Assembly: GCA_029961685.1 (NCBI GenBank)
Contig: JARWKL010000006.1
Location: 496,001-560,000, forward strand
From: Aristolochia californica
Taxonomy: Eukaryota > Streptophyta > Magnoliopsida > Piperales > Aristolochiaceae
Length of the DNA stretch: 64,000 nt
Reading direction: 5' to 3'
Of this stretch, positions 23,388 to 37,724 are shown piece by piece. How positions within the stretch are numbered: position 1 is the first letter of the stretch; each line of letters begins with the position of its first letter. A program made the translations under genes and the position numbers. The notes below the pieces were generated by a model. That model was not told where the DNA came from. It searched no databases and was given only the letters and a program-made list of their open reading frames with translations.

Positions 23388-25075
23388 GTTGTTTTAATCT
23401 TCTCATTTTTTTGTCTACGGTTTAGTATAATTGGAATGAATGTGAAACTATATATATGCCTCTTTGGAGCCACATGCATGCTTCATCTTTTGGGATCGTT
23501 GTCTTTCTATATTGAACCCACTATTTTAAAGAAAAAGATAAAAAACATTGCTTCTTTTATTCACTTAATTATGCTTGTATTTACTTTTTATTAAATTTGT
23601 ACTTTTTTCAAAAGTTCGATATGTAGTTTTGTAATGTTTAAAGCTTGTGTTCTTTACAAATTCAGAGTATAACACATATAGAACCTTCATTACTTAACTA
23701 TGAAACTCAGCTTCTTTGAAAAAACTAATGGTATTATATTTATAACAATATTCACGGATTATTTTTAGTTGAATATGCTTATTATTTTATATGTCGATTT
23801 GTACTAAATTCTGATATTGGACTCGAATGCTTAGTTTGTTTTGTCTATGGGCTAGAATTAGAACAATTGAAATAAATTTGAAAATAGGTTTTGCCTCTTT
23901 GGAGCCTTATGCACGGTTCGCCTTTTGGGGTCATTGTCTTTCTATATCGATTTGTATTGAATTCTAATATTGGAACTGGAATGCTTAATTTTCTTTTGTC
24001 TATCGGTATGTCTAGTGTTTAGTATAATGGGAATGAACGTGAAAATAGGTATATGCCTCTTTGGAGCGTAATGCATGCTCCCCTTTTGGGATCAATGTTT
24101 TTCTATATTGAACTCACTATTTCAAACAAAAAGATATAAATGATTGATGCTTTTATTAACTTAATTAAATTTGTATTGGTTTTTTCTTAAATGTGTACTT
24201 TTTAAAGAAGTTTGAACCTTAGTTTTGTAATGTTAAGAGCTCGTGTTCTTCAAATATTCAGAGTACAACACATATGGTGCCTTTATTACTTAAATGTGAA
24301 ACTCAGACTCCTTGAAAACACTGATGGTATAATTTTTAAAACAATATTCATGGCTCATTTTTAATTGAATATGCTTTTTATTTAATTTATCGATTTGTAT
24401 TAAATTTTGATATTGGAAATGGAATGCTTTTTTTTTGTTTACGGGAATGTCAAAGGTTTAGAATAATTGGAATGAATGTGAAAATAGGTATAAGTCTCTT
24501 TGGAGGCTTATTCATGCTTCCTCTTCTGGGATCATTGTCTTTCTGTATTGAATCCACTCTTTAAAATAAAAAGATAAAAATTACTATTGCTTTTATGAAC
24601 TTAATTATGCTTGTATTGGCAATTTCTTAAATTGTAATTTTTTCAGAAGTTTGATAAGTAGTTTTGTAATGTTAAGAGGTCGTGTTTTTAAAAAATTCAC
24701 AGTACATCACATAAAAAAGTCTTCATTAGTTAACTATGAAACTCAACCTCCTTGAAAACACTGATGGTATAATATCTAAAATAATATTCATTGAATATGA
24801 TTATTATTTTATTTGTAGATATGTATTGAATTCTGATATTGGAACTAGAATGCTTAATTTTTTTTTTGTCTACGGGTAAGTCTAGAGTTTAGTATAACTA
24901 GAATGAATGTAAAAATAGGTATATGCCTCCTTGAAGCCTTAAAGTCGTACTTGTTTCAAAAGTTTGATCTGTAGTTCTGTAATGTTAAGAGTTTGTTTTC
25001 ATCACAAATGTTAAGTACATAACATAAAGAGCCTTCATTACTTACCGTGAAAATAAAACCTCCATGAAAACATAG

Positions 25076-25448
25076 ATGGCGGATTTTGAAGAAGATAAAA
25101 CTTTCAAGAGCTTGAGCCTATGTGATCCACTCGCTAAAGCCTATGAAAGTCTAGGATGGAAGGCCCCACCTAAGATTCAAGCAGAAGCCATTCTTTATGC
25201 TTGAGAAGGTTTATTCTAGCAATCTTCTCCCTCTCTTTTTATTTATTCATTTTAAGTATATCTCACAACGACCACCAATAAATGTTATTTAACTTTTTTT
25301 TTTATAAATGAGCCGAATATTTCCGGAAAAGATCTAATTGGGCTTGCACAAACTGGCTCTGGTAAGACTGGTGGCTTTGCACTACCGATTCTTCAAGCAC
25401 TTTTAGAGAAGCCTAGGCATTCATTGCATGTGTGCTTTCACCAACAAG
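25076..25448 (+). pseudogene. RH10 exon 1-2 module, array copy 2
   Basis: Exon 1 at 25076-25208 begins MADFEEDKTFK; its Leu codon near the end is TGA, so it is interrupted. The acceptor before exon 2 is CCG rather than CAG. Exon 2 (about 25326-25448) has an intact Walker [10 protein letters not shown], then a one-base loss at KP. Confidence 0.85.
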
Positions 25449-26801
25449 GTGTTTTAATCTTCTCATTTTTTTGTTTAATGTTTAGTATAATTGGAATGAA
25501 TATGAAACTATATATACGCCTCTTCGGAGCCTTATGCATGCTTCCTCTTTTGGGATCGTTGTCTTTCTATATTAAACCCACTATTTTAAAGAAAAAGATA
25601 AAAAAGATTCCTTCTTTTATTCAATTGATTATGTTTGTATTTGCTTTTTCTTAAATTTGTACTTTTTTAAAAAGTTCGAAATGTAGTTTTGTAATGTTTA
25701 GAGCATGTGTTCTTTACAAATTCAGAGTATATCACATAAAAAGCCTTTATTACTTAACTATGAAACTCAGCCTCCATGAAAAAACTAATGGTATTATATT
25801 TATAACAATATTCATGGCTCATTTTTAGTTGAATAAGCTTATTATTTTATATGTCGATTTGTATTAAACTTTGTATTGGACTCGAATGCATAGTATGTTT
25901 TGTTTATGGGCTAGAATTAGAACAATTGATATAAATGTGAAAATATGTATTTGCCTCTTTGGAGCCTTATGCATGCTTCCCCTTTTGGGATCATTGTCTT
26001 TCTATATCAATTTGTATTGAATTCTAATATTGGAATTGGAATGCTTAATTTTCTTTTGTCTACAGGTATGTCCAGGGTTTACGTATATGCTTCTTTGGAG
26101 CGTAATGCATGCTCCCCTTTTGGGATCATTGTTTTTCTATATTGAACCCACTATTTCAAACAAAAAAATATAAATGATTGATGATTTTATTAACTTAATT
26201 AAATTTGTATTGGTTTTTTCTTAAATGTGTACATTTTAAAGAAGTTTGATCCGTAGTTTTGTAATGTTATTAGGTCGTGTTTTTCACAAATTCAGAGTAC
26301 ATCACATAATAAAGTCATCATTAGTTAACTATGAAACTCAACCTCCTTGAAAACATTGATGGTATAATATATAAAACAATATCCATCGCTCATTTTTAGT
26401 TGAATATAATTATTATTTTATTTGTCGATTTGTATTGAATTCTGATATTGGAACTGGAATGTTTAATTTTTTTTTCTACGGGTAAGTCTAGAGTTTAGTA
26501 TAATTAGAATGAATGTTAAAATAGTTATATGCATCCTTGGAGCCTTATGCATGCTTGCCTTTTTTGGGATAGTTGTCTTTTATTATTGAATCCACTATTT
26601 AAAAAAAAGGATAAAAATGATTGATGCTTTTATTAACTTAAATTAAGATTTTATTGGATTTTTCTTAAATTCGTACTTGTTTCAAAAGTTTGATCCGTAG
26701 TTCTGTAATGTTAAGAGTTTGTTTTCATCACAAATGTTAAGTACATAACATAAAGAGTTTTCATTACTTACCATGAAACTAAAACCTCCTTGAAAACACT
26801 G

Positions 26802-27177
26802 ATGGCAGATTTTGAAGAAGATAAAACCTTCAAGAGCTTGAGCCACTGTGACCCACTCGCTAAAGCCTGTGAAAGTCTAGGATGGAAGGCCCCACCTAAG
26901 ATTCAAGCAGAAACCATTCTTCATGCTTTAGAAGGTTTATTCTTGCAATCTTATCCCTCTCTTTTTATTTATTCATTTTTAAGTCTATCTCACTACGACC
27001 ACCAATACATGTTATTTAACTTTTTTTTTTATAAATGAGCGAAATATTTCAGGAAAAGATCTAATTGGGCTTGCACAAACTGGCTCTAGTAAGACTGGTG
27101 GCTTTGCACACTACCGATTCTTCAAGCACTTTTAAAGAAGCCCAAGCATTCATTGCATGTGTGCTTTCACCAACAAG
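26802..27177 (+). pseudogene. RH10 exon 1-2 module, array copy 3
   Basis: Exon 1 at 26802-26934 is open (MADFEEDKTFKSLSHCDPL). Splice borders are intact. Exon 2 at 27053-27177 has Walker A changed to GSSKTGG and a two-base insertion just after it. Confidence 0.85.
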
Positions 27178-28078
27178 GTGTTTTAATCTTCTCATTTTTT
27201 TGTCTACGGTTTAGTATAATTGGAATGAATGTGAAACTATATATACGCCTCTTTGGAGCCTTATGCATGTTTCCCCTTTTGGGATCATTGTCTTTCTATA
27301 TCGATTTGTATTGAATTCTAATATTGGAACTGGAATGCTTAATTTTCTTTTGTCTACAGGTATGTCTAAGGTTTATGTATATGCTTCTTTGGAGCGTAAT
27401 GCATGCTCCCCTTTTGGGATCATTGTTTTTCTATATCAAACCCACTATTTCAAATCAAAAAATATAAGTGATTAATGCTTTTATTAACTTAATTAAATTT
27501 GTATTGGTTTTTTCTTAAATGTGTACTTTTTAAAGAAGTTTGATCCGTAGTTTTGTAATGTTAAGAGGTCGTGTTTTTCACAAATTCAGAGTACATCACA
27601 TAAAAAAGTCTTCATTAGTTAACTATGAAACTCAACCTCCTTGAAAACACTGATGGTATAATATCTAAAACAATATTCATCGCTCATTTTTAGTTGAATA
27701 TAATTATTATTTTATTTGTCGATTTGTATTGTATTCTGGTATTGGAATTGGAATGTTTAATTTTTATTTTCTATGGGTAAGTCTAGAGTTTAGTATAATT
27801 AGAATGAATGGAAAAATAGTTATATGCCTCCTTAGAGCCTTTTTGGGATCGTTGTCTTTTATTATTGAATCCACTATTTAAAAAAAGATAAAAATGATTG
27901 ATGCTTTTATTAACTTAAATTAAGATTTTATTGGATTTTTCTTAAATTCGTACTTGTTTCAGAAGTTTGATCCGTAGTTCTATAATGTTAAGAGTGTGTT
28001 TTCATCACAAATGTTAAGCACATAACACAAAGAGCCTTCATTATTTACCATGAAACTAAAACCTTCTTGAAAACACAA

Positions 28079-28450
28079 ATGGCGGATTTTGAAGAAGAAA
28101 AAACCTTCAAGAGCTTGACCCACTATGACCCACTCGCTAAAGCCTGTGAAAGTCTAGGATGGAAGACCCCACCTAAGATTCAAGCAGAAGCCATTCTTCA
28201 TGCTTTAGATGGTTTATTCTTGCAATCTTCTCTCTCTCTTTTTATTTATTCATTTTTAAGTCCATCTCAGTACGATCACCAATACATTTTTTTTTAACTT
28301 TTTTTATAAATGAGCCGAATATTTCAGGAAAAGATCTAATTGGGTTTGCACAAACTGGCTCTGGTAAGACTGGTGGTTTTGCACTGCCGATTCTTCAAAC
28401 ACTTTTAGAGAAGCCCAGGCATTCATTGGATGTGTGCTTCCACCAACAAG
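28079..28450 (+). pseudogene. RH10 exon 1-2 module, array copy 4
   Basis: Exon 1 at 28079-28211 is open (MADFEEEKTFKSLTHYDPL). Exon 2 at 28327-28450 keeps [13 protein letters not shown] but has the common one-base loss at KP that shifts the frame into HSLDVC. Confidence 0.85.
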
Positions 28451-29804
28451 GTGTTTTAATCTTCTCATTTTTTTGTCTAATGTTTAGTATAATTTGAATG
28501 AATGTGAAACTATATATACACCTCTTTGGAGCCTTATGCATGCTTCCTCTTTTGGGATCGTTGTCTTTCTTTATTGAACCCACTATTTTAAAGAAAAAGA
28601 TAAAAAATATTCCTTCTTTTATTCAATTGATTATGTTTGTATTTGCTTTTTCTTAAATTTGTACTTTTTTCAAAAGTTCGAAATGTAGTTTTGTAATGTT
28701 TAGAGCATGTGTTCTTTACAAATTCAGAGTATATCACATAAAGAGCCTTCATTACTTAACTATGAAACTCAGCCTCCTTGAAAAAACTGATGGTATTATA
28801 TTTATAACAATATTCATGGCTCATTTTTAGTTGAATATACTTATTATTTTATATGTCGATTTGTATTAAATTCTGATATTGGACTCAAATGGTTAGTATG
28901 TTTTGTTTATGGGCTAGAATTAGAACAATTGATATAAATATGAAAATAAGTATTTGCCTCTTTGGAGCCTTATGCATGCTTCACTTTTTGGGATCATTGT
29001 CTTTCTATATCGATTTATATTGAATTCTAATATTAGAACTAGAATGCTTAATTTTCTTTTGTCTACGGGTATGTCTATGGTTTACGTATATGCTTCTTTG
29101 GAGCGTAATGCATGCTCCCCTTGTGGGATCATTGTTTTTCTATATTGAACACACTATTTCAAACAAAAAAATATAAATGATTGATGCTTTTATTAACTTA
29201 ATTAAATTTGTATTGGTTTTTTCTTAAATGTGTACATTTTAAAGAAGTTTGATCTGTAGTTTTGTAATGTTATGAGGTCGTGTTTTTCACAAATTCTGAG
29301 TACATCACATAAAAAAGTCTTCATTAGTTAACTATGAAACTCAACCTCCTCGAAAACACTGATGGTATAATGTCTAAAAAAATATCCATCGCTCATTTTT
29401 AGTTGAGTATAATTATTATTTTATTTGTCGATTTGTATTGAATTTTGATATTGGAACTGAAATGTTTAATTTTTTTTTCTATGGGTAAGTCTAGAGTTTA
29501 GTATAATTAGAATGAATGTTAAAATAGTTATATGCCTCCTTGGAGCCTTATGCATGCTTCCCCCTTTTGGGATTGTTGTCTTTTATTATTGAATCCACTA
29601 TTTGAAAAAAAGAATAAAAATGATTGATGCTTTTATTAACTTAAATTAAGATTTTATTGGTTTTTTCTTAAATTCGTACTTGTTTCATAAGTTTGATTCG
29701 TAGTTCTGTAATGTTAAGAGTTTGTTTTCATCACAAATGTTAAGTACATAACATAAAGAGCCTTCATTACTTACCATGAAACTAAAACCTCCTTGAAAAC
29801 ACTG

Positions 29805-30176
29805 ATGGTGGATTTTGAAGAACATAAAACCTTCAAGAGCTTGAGCCACTGTGACCCACTCGCTAAAGCCTATGAAAGTCTAGGATGGAAGGCCCTACCT
29901 AAGATTCAAGTAGAAGCCATTCTTCATGCTTTAGAAGGTTTATTCTTGCAATCTTATCCCTCTCTTTTTATTTATTCATTTTTAAGTCTATCTCACTACG
30001 ACCACCGATACATTTTATTTAACCTTTTTTTATAAATGAGCCAAATATTTCAGGAAAAGATCTAATTGGGCTTGAACAAACTGGCTCTGGTAAGATTGGT
30101 GGCTTTGCACTACCGATTCTTCAAGCACTTTTAGAGAAGCCCAGGCATTCGTTGCATGTGTGCTTTCACCAACAAG
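29805..30176 (+). pseudogene. RH10 exon 1-2 module, array copy 5
   Basis: Exon 1 at 29805-29937 is open (MVDFEEHKTFKSLSHCDPL). Exon 2 at 30054-30176 has Walker A Thr changed to Ile (GSGKIGG), which would abolish nucleotide binding in an active helicase. Confidence 0.85.
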
Positions 30177-31528
30177 GTGTTTTAATCTTCTCATTTTTTG
30201 TCAACGGTTTAGTATAATTGGAATGAATGTGAAACTATATATTCTCCTCTTTGGAGCCTTATGCATGCTTCCTCTTTTGGGATCGTTGTCTTTCTATATT
30301 GAACCCACTATTTTAAAGAAAAAGATAAAAAAGATTCCTTCTTTTATTCACTTGATTATGTTTGTATTTACTTTTTCTTAAATTTATACTTTTTTTAAAA
30401 GTTCAATATGTAGTTTTGTAATGTTTAGAGTTTGTGTTTTTTTACAAATTCAGAGTATATCACATAAAGAGCCTTCATTACTTAACTATGAAACTCAGCC
30501 TCCTTGAAAAAATTGATGATATTATATTTATAACAATATTCATCGCTCATTTTAGGTGAATATGCTTATTATTTTATATGTCGATTTGTATTAAATTCTG
30601 ATATTGGACTCGAATGCTTAGTTTGGTTTGTTTATGGGCTAGAATTAGAACAATTGATATAAATGTGAAAATAGGTATTTGACTCTTTGGAGCCTTATGC
30701 ATGTTTCCCCTTTTGGGATCATTGTCTTTCTATATCGATTAATATTGAATTCTAATATTGGAACTGGAATGTTTAATTTTCTTTTGTCTACGGGTATGTC
30801 TAGGGTTTACGTATAAGCTTCTTTGGAGCGTAATGCATGCTCCCCTTTTGGGATCATGTTTTTCTATACTGAACCCACTATTCCAAACAAAAAGATATAA
30901 ATGATTGATGCTTTTATTAACTTAATTAAATTTGTATTGATTTTTTCTTAAATGTGTACGTTTTAAAGAAGTTTGATCCGTAGTTTTGTAATATTAAGAG
31001 GTCGTGTTTTTCACAAATTCAGAGTACATCACATAAAAAAGTCTTTATTAATTAACTATGAAACTCAACCTCCTTGAAAACTCTGATGGTATAATATCTA
31101 AAACAATATGCATGGCTCATTTTTAGTTGAATATGATTATTATTTTATTTGTTGATTTGTATTAAATTCTGATATTGGAACTGGAATGTTTAATTTTTTT
31201 TTCTACGGGTACGTCTGGAGTTTAGTATAATTAGAATGAATGTAAAAATAGGTATAAGCCTCCTTGGAGCCTTATGCATGCTTCCCCTTTTTGGGATCAT
31301 TGTCTTTTTGTATTGAATCCCCCTTTTAAAAAAAAAGATAAAAATGATTGATGCTTTTATTAACTTAAATTAAGATTTTATTGGCTTTTTCTTAAATTCG
31401 TACTTGTTTCAGAAGTTTTATCCGTAGTTCTCTAATGTTAAGAGTTTGTTTTCATCACAAATGTTAAGTACATAACATAAAGAGCCTTCATTACTTACCG
31501 TGAAACTAAAACCTCCTTGAAAACAATG

Positions 31529-31918
31529 ATGACGGATTTTGAAGAAGATAAAACCTTCAAGAGCTTGAGCCTCTGGGACCCACTCGCTAAAGCCTGTGAA
31601 AGTCTAGGATGGAAGGTCCCACATAAGATTCAAGTAGAAGTCATTCTTCATGCTTTAGAAGGTTTATTTTTGCAATCTTCTCCCTCTCTGCAATCTTCTC
31701 CCTCTCTTTTTATTTATTCATTTTTAAGTCTATCTCACTATGACCACCGATACATTTTATTTAACCTTTTTTTATAAATGAGCCGAAAATTTCAGGAAAA
31801 GATCTAATTGGGCTTGCACAAACTGGCTCTGGTAAGACTAGTGGTTTTGCACTGCCGAGTCTTCACACACTTTTAGAGAAGCCCAGGCATTCGTTGCATG
31901 TGTGCTTTCACCAACAAG
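31529..31918 (+). pseudogene. RH10 exon 1-2 module, array copy 6
   Basis: Exon 1 at 31529-31661 is open (MTDFEEDKTFKSLSLWDPL). The short intron holds a tandem duplication of a CAATCTTCTCCCTCTCT unit, unique to this module. Exon 2 at 31795-31918 has GSGKTSGF and the common one-base loss at KP. Confidence 0.85.
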
Positions 31919-33030
31919 GTGTTTTAATCTTCTCATTTTTTTGTCTACGGTTTAGTATAATTGGAATGAATGTGAAACTATATATACAGCTCTTTGGAAC
32001 CTTATGCATGCTTCCTCTTTTGAGATCGTTGTCTTTCTATATTGAACCCACTATTTTAAAGAAAAAGATTCCTTCTTTTAGTCACTTGATTATGTTTGTA
32101 TTTGTTTTTTCTTAAATTTATACTTTTTTCAAAAGTTCGATATGTAGTTTTGTAATGTTTAGTTTGTTTTTTTTACAAATTCAGAGTATATCACATAAAG
32201 AGCCTTCATTACTTAACTATGAAACTCAGCCTCCTTGAAAAAATTGATGATATTATATTTATAACAATATTCATGGCTCATTTTTAGTTGAATATGCTTA
32301 TTATTTTATGTCGATTTGTATATATTCTGATATTGGACTCAAATGCTTAGTTTGTTTTGTTTATGAGCTAGAATTAGAACAATTGATATAAATGTGAAAA
32401 TAGGTATTTGCCTCTTTGAAGCCTTATGCATGCTTTCCCTTTTGGGATCATTGTCTTTCTATATCGATTTGTATTGAATTCTAATATTGGAATTGGAATG
32501 CTTAATTTTCTTTTGTCTATGAGTATGTCTAAGGTTTACGTATATGCTTCTTTAGAGCGTAATGCATGCTCCCCTTTTGGGATCATTGTTTTTCTATATT
32601 GAACCCACTTTTTCAAACAAAAAGATTTAAATGATTGATGTTTTTATTAACTTAATTAAATTTGTATTGGTTTTTTCTTAAATATGTACTTTTTTCAGAA
32701 GTTTGATTCGTAGTTTTGTAATGTTAAGAGGTCATGTTTTTCACAAATTCAGAGTACATCACATAAAAAAATCTTCATTAGTTAACTATGAAAATCAACC
32801 TCGTTGTTTTTTTTTTCAATCCACTATTTAAAAAAAGGGATAAAAATGAATGATGCTTTTATTAACTTAAATTAAAATCTTATTGGTTTTCTCATAAATT
32901 CGCGCTTGTTTCAAATGTTTGATCCGTAGTTCTGTAATTTTAAGAGTTTGTTTTCATCTCAAATGTTAAGTACATAACATAAAGAGCCTACATTATTTAA
33001 CATGAAACTAAAACCTCCTTGAAAACACTG

Positions 33031-33403
33031 ATGGCAGATTTTGAAGAAGATAAAACCTTCAAGAGCTTGAGCCTCTGTGACCCACTCGCTAAAGCCTGTG
33101 AAAGTCTAGGATGGAAGGCCCCACCTAAGATTCAAGCTGAAGTCATTCTTCATGCTTTAGAAGGTTTATTCTTGCAATCTTCTCCCTCTCTTTATATTTA
33201 TTCATTTTTAAGTCTATCTCACTACGACCACCAATACATTTTATTTAACTTTTCTTTTATAAATGAGTAGAATATTTCAGGAAAATATCTAATTGGGCTT
33301 GCACAAACTGGCTCTAGTAAGACTGGTGGCTTTGCACTGCCGATTCTTCAAGTACTTTTAGAGAAGCCCAGGCATTCTTCGCAGGTGTGCTTTCACCAAC
33401 AAT
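33031..33403 (+). pseudogene. RH10 exon 1-2 module, array copy 7
   Basis: Exon 1 at 33031-33163 is open (MADFEEDKTFKSLSLCDPL). Exon 2 from 33281 has GSSKTGG in place of GSGKTGG, and its donor is damaged (AATGTG for AAGGTG). Confidence 0.85.
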
Positions 33404-35182
33404 GTGTTTTAATCTTCTCATTTTTTTGTCTACGGTTTAGTATAATTGGAATGAATGTAAAACTATATATACGCCTCTTTGGATCCTTATGCATGCTTCC
33501 TCTTTTGGAATCGTTGTCTTTCTATATTGAACCCACTATTTTAAAGAAAAAGATAAAAAAGATTGCTTCTTTTATTCACTTGATTATGTTTGTATTTACT
33601 TTTTCTTAAATTTGTACTTTTTTCAAAAGTTCGATATCTTGTTTTGTAATAATTAGAGCTTGTGTTATTTACCAATTCAAAGTATATCACATAAAGAGAT
33701 GAAACTCAACCTCCTTGAAAAAATTGATGGTATTATATTTATAACAATATTCATGACTCATTTTTAGTTGAATAAGCTTATTATTTTATATGTCGATTTG
33801 TATTAAATTCTGATATTGGACTCGAATGCTAAGTTTGTTTTGTTTATGGGCTAGAATTAGAACAATTGATATAAATGTGAAAATAGGTATTTGCCTATTT
33901 GGAGCCTTATGCATGCTTCTCCTTTTGGGATCATTGTCTTTCTATATCGATTTGTATTGAATTCCAATATTGGAACTGGAATGCTTAATTTTCTTTTGTC
34001 TACAGGTATGTCTATGGTTTACGTATATGCCTCTTTGGAGAGTAATGCATGCTCCCCTTTTGGAATCATTGTTTTTCTATATTGAATCCACTATTTCAAA
34101 CAAAAAAATATAAATGATAGATGCTTTTATTAACTTAATTAAATTTGTATTGGTTTTTTCTTATATGCGTACTTTTTAAAGAAGTTTGATCCGTAGTTTT
34201 GTAATGTTAAGAGCTCGTGTTCTTCAAATATTCAGTGTAGAACACATATGGAGCCTTTATTATTTAAATGTGAAACTCAGACTCCTTGAAAACACTGACG
34301 GTATAATTTTTAAAACAATATTCATGGCTCAATTTTAGTTGAATGTGCTTATTATTTTATTTTTCGATTTGTATTAAATTTTGATATTGGAAATGGAATG
34401 CTTTTTTTTTTTTTTTACAGGTATGTCAAAGGTTTAGTATAATTGGAATGAATGTGAAAATAAGTATATGCCTATTTGGAGGCTTATTCATGCTTCCTGT
34501 TTAGGGATCATTGTCTTTCAGTATTGAATCCACTCTTTAAAAGAAAAAGATAAAAATTACTATTGCTTTTATTAACTTAATTACTCTTGTATTTGCTATT
34601 TCTTAAAGTATACTTTTTAGAAGTTTGATTCGTAGTTTTGTAACGTTAAGAGGTCGTGTTTTTCTCAAATTCAAAGTACATCACATAAAAATGTCTTCAT
34701 TAGTTAACTATGAAACTCAACCTCCTAGAAAACACTGATGGTATAATATCTAAAACAATATTCATGGCTAATTTTTAGTTGAATATGATTAATATTTTAT
34801 TTATCGATTTGTATTGAATTATGATATTGGTACTAGAATTCTTAATTTTTTTTTGTCTACGGGGAAGTCTCGAGTTTAGTAAACTTAGAATGAATGTAAA
34901 AATAGGTATAAGCTTCCTTGGAGCCTTATGCATGCTTCCCCTTTTTGGGATCATTGTCTTTTTGTATTGAATCCCCCTTTTAAAAAAAAGGATAAAAATG
35001 ATTGATGCTTTTATTAACTTAAATTAAGATTTTATTGGCTTTTTCTTAAATTCGTACTTGTTTCAGAAGTTTTATCCGTAGTTCTCTAATGTTAAGAGTT
35101 TGTTTTCATCACAAATGTTAAGTACATAACATAAAGAGCCTTCATTACTTACCGTGAAATTAAAACCTCCTTGAAAACATAG

Positions 35183-35557
35183 ATGGCAGATTTTGAAGAA
35201 GATAAAACCTTCAAGAGCTTGAGCCTTTGTGACCCACTCGCTAAAGCCTGTTAAAGTCTAGGATGGAAGGCCCCACCTAAAATTCAAACAAAAGTCATTC
35301 TTCATGCTTTAGAAGGTTTATTATTGCAATCTTCTCCCTCTCTTTTTATTTATTCATTTTTAAGTCTATCTCACTACGACCACCAATACATTTTATTTAA
35401 CTTTTTTTTTTTATAAATGAGGGGAATATTTCAGGAAAAGTTCTAATTGGGTTTGCACAAACTGGCTCTAGTAAGACTAGTGGCTTTGCACTGCCGATTC
35501 TTCAAGCATTTTTAGAGAAGCCCAGGCAGTCATTGCATGTGTGCTTTCACCAACAAG
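35183..35557 (+). pseudogene. RH10 exon 1-2 module, array copy 8
   Basis: Exon 1 at 35183-35315 has a TAA in place of Glu in the CESLGW stretch. Exon 2 at 35434-35557 reads GSSKTSG at Walker A. Confidence 0.85.
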
Positions 35558-37352
35558 GTGTTTTAATCTTCTCATTTTTTTGTCTACGATTTAGTATAAT
35601 TGGAATGAATGTGAAACTATATATACACCTCTTTGGAGCCTTATGCATGCTTCATCTTTTGGGATCGTTGTCTTTCTATATTGAACCCACTATTTTAAAG
35701 AAAATGATAAAAAAGATTGCTTCTTTTATTCACTTAATTATGTTTGTATTTGCTTTTTCTTAAATTTGTACTTTTTTCAAAAGTTCGATATGTAGTTTTG
35801 TAATGTTTAGAGCTTGTGTTTTTTACAAATTCAGAGTATATTACATAAAGAGCCTTCATTACTTAACTATGAAACTCAACCTCGAAAAAATTGATGGTAT
35901 TATATTTATAACAATATTCATGGCTCATTTTTAGTTGAATATGCTTATTATTTTATATGTCGATTTGTATTAAATTATGATATTGGACTTGAATGCTTAG
36001 TTTGTTTTGTCTATGGGTTAGAATTAGAACAATTGAAATAAATGTGAAAATAGGCATTTGCCTCTTTGGAGCCTTATGCATGTTTCCCCTTTTGGGATCA
36101 TTGTCTTTCTATATCGATTTGTATTGAATTCAAACATTGGAACTGAAATGCTTAATTTTATTTTGTCTATGGGTATGTCTAGGGTTTAGTATAATGGGAA
36201 TGAATGTGAAAATAGGTATATGCCTCTTTGGAGCGTAATGCTTGCTCCCCTTTTGCGATAATTGTTTTTTTATATTGAACCAACTATTTCGAACAAAAAG
36301 ATATAAAAGATTGATGCTTTTGTTAACTTAATTAAATTTTTATTGGTTTTTTCTTAAATGTGTACTTTTAAAGAAGTTTGATCTGTAGTTTTGTAATGTT
36401 AAGAGCTCGTGTTCTTTAAATATTCAGAGTACAACACATATGGAGTGTTTATTACTTGTGAAACTCAAACTCCTTGAAAACATTGATGGTATAATTTTTA
36501 AAACAATATTCATGGTTCATTTTTAGTTGAATATGCTTATTATTTTATTTTTTGATTTGCATTAATTTTGATATTGCAAATGGAATGCTTATTTTTTTTG
36601 TTTACGGTTATGTCAAAGGTTTAGTATAATTGGAATGAATGTGAAAATAGGTATATGCCTCTTTGGAGGCATATTCATGCATCCTCTTTTGGGATCATTG
36701 TCCTTATGTATTGAATCCACTCTGTAAAAGAAAAAGATAAAAATTATTATTAGTTTTATTAACTTAATTAAGCTTGTATTGGCTATTTCTTAAATTTTAC
36801 TTTTTCAGAAGTTTGATTCGTAGTTTTATAATGTTAAGAGGTCGTGTACATCACATAAAAAAGTCTTCATTAGTTAACTATGAAACTCAACCTCCTTGAA
36901 AACATTGATGGTATAATATCTAAAACAATATTCATGGCTCATTTTTAGTTTAATATGATTATTATTTTACTTGTCGATTTGTATTGAATTTTGATATTGG
37001 AACTGGAATGCTTAATTTTTTTTGTCTTTGGGTAAGTCTAGAGTTTAGTATAATTAGAATAAATTTAAAAATAGGTATATGCCTCCTTGGAGCCTTATGC
37101 ATGCTTCCACTTTTTGGGATTGTTGTCTTTTTGTATTGAATCCGCTATTTAAAAAAAAAGGATAAAAATGATTGATGCTTTTATTAACTTAAATTAAGAT
37201 TTGATTGGTTTTTTCTTAAATTTGTAATTGTTTCAAAAGTTTGATCTGTAGTTCTATAATATTAAGAGTTTGTTTTCATCACAAATGTTAAATACATAAC
37301 ATAAAGCGCCTTCATTACTTATCGTGAAACTAAAACCTCCTTGAAAAAACTG

Positions 37353-37724
37353 ATGGCGGATTTTGATGAAGATAAAATCTTCAAGAGCTTGAGCCTCTTT
37401 GACCCATTCGCTAAAGCCTGTGAAAGTCTAAGATGGAAGGCCCCACCTAAGATTCAAGCAGAAGTCGTTCTTCATGTTTTAGAAGGTTTATTCTTGCAAT
37501 CTTCTCCCTCTCTTTTTATTTATTCATTTTTAAGTCTATCTCACTACGACCACCAATACATTTTATTTAAATTTTTTTTATAAATGAGCTGAATATTTAT
37601 GGAAAAGATCTAATTGAGCTTATACAAACTAGCTCTGGTAAGATTGGTGGCTTTGCACTGTCGATTCTTCAAGCACTTTTAGATAAGGCCATGCATTCAT
37701 TACATGTGTGCTTTCACCAGCAAG
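37353..37724 (+). pseudogene. RH10 exon 1-2 module, array copy 9
   Basis: Exon 1 at 37353-37485 is open (MADFDEDKIFKSLSLFDPF). The acceptor CAG is lost (TAT). Exon 2 (about 37601-37724) is strongly diverged (IELIQTSSGKIGG). After exon 2 the sequence passes directly into the TTTTTAGTTGAATATGC landmark, a longer form of the flank than in copies 1-8. Confidence 0.85.
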
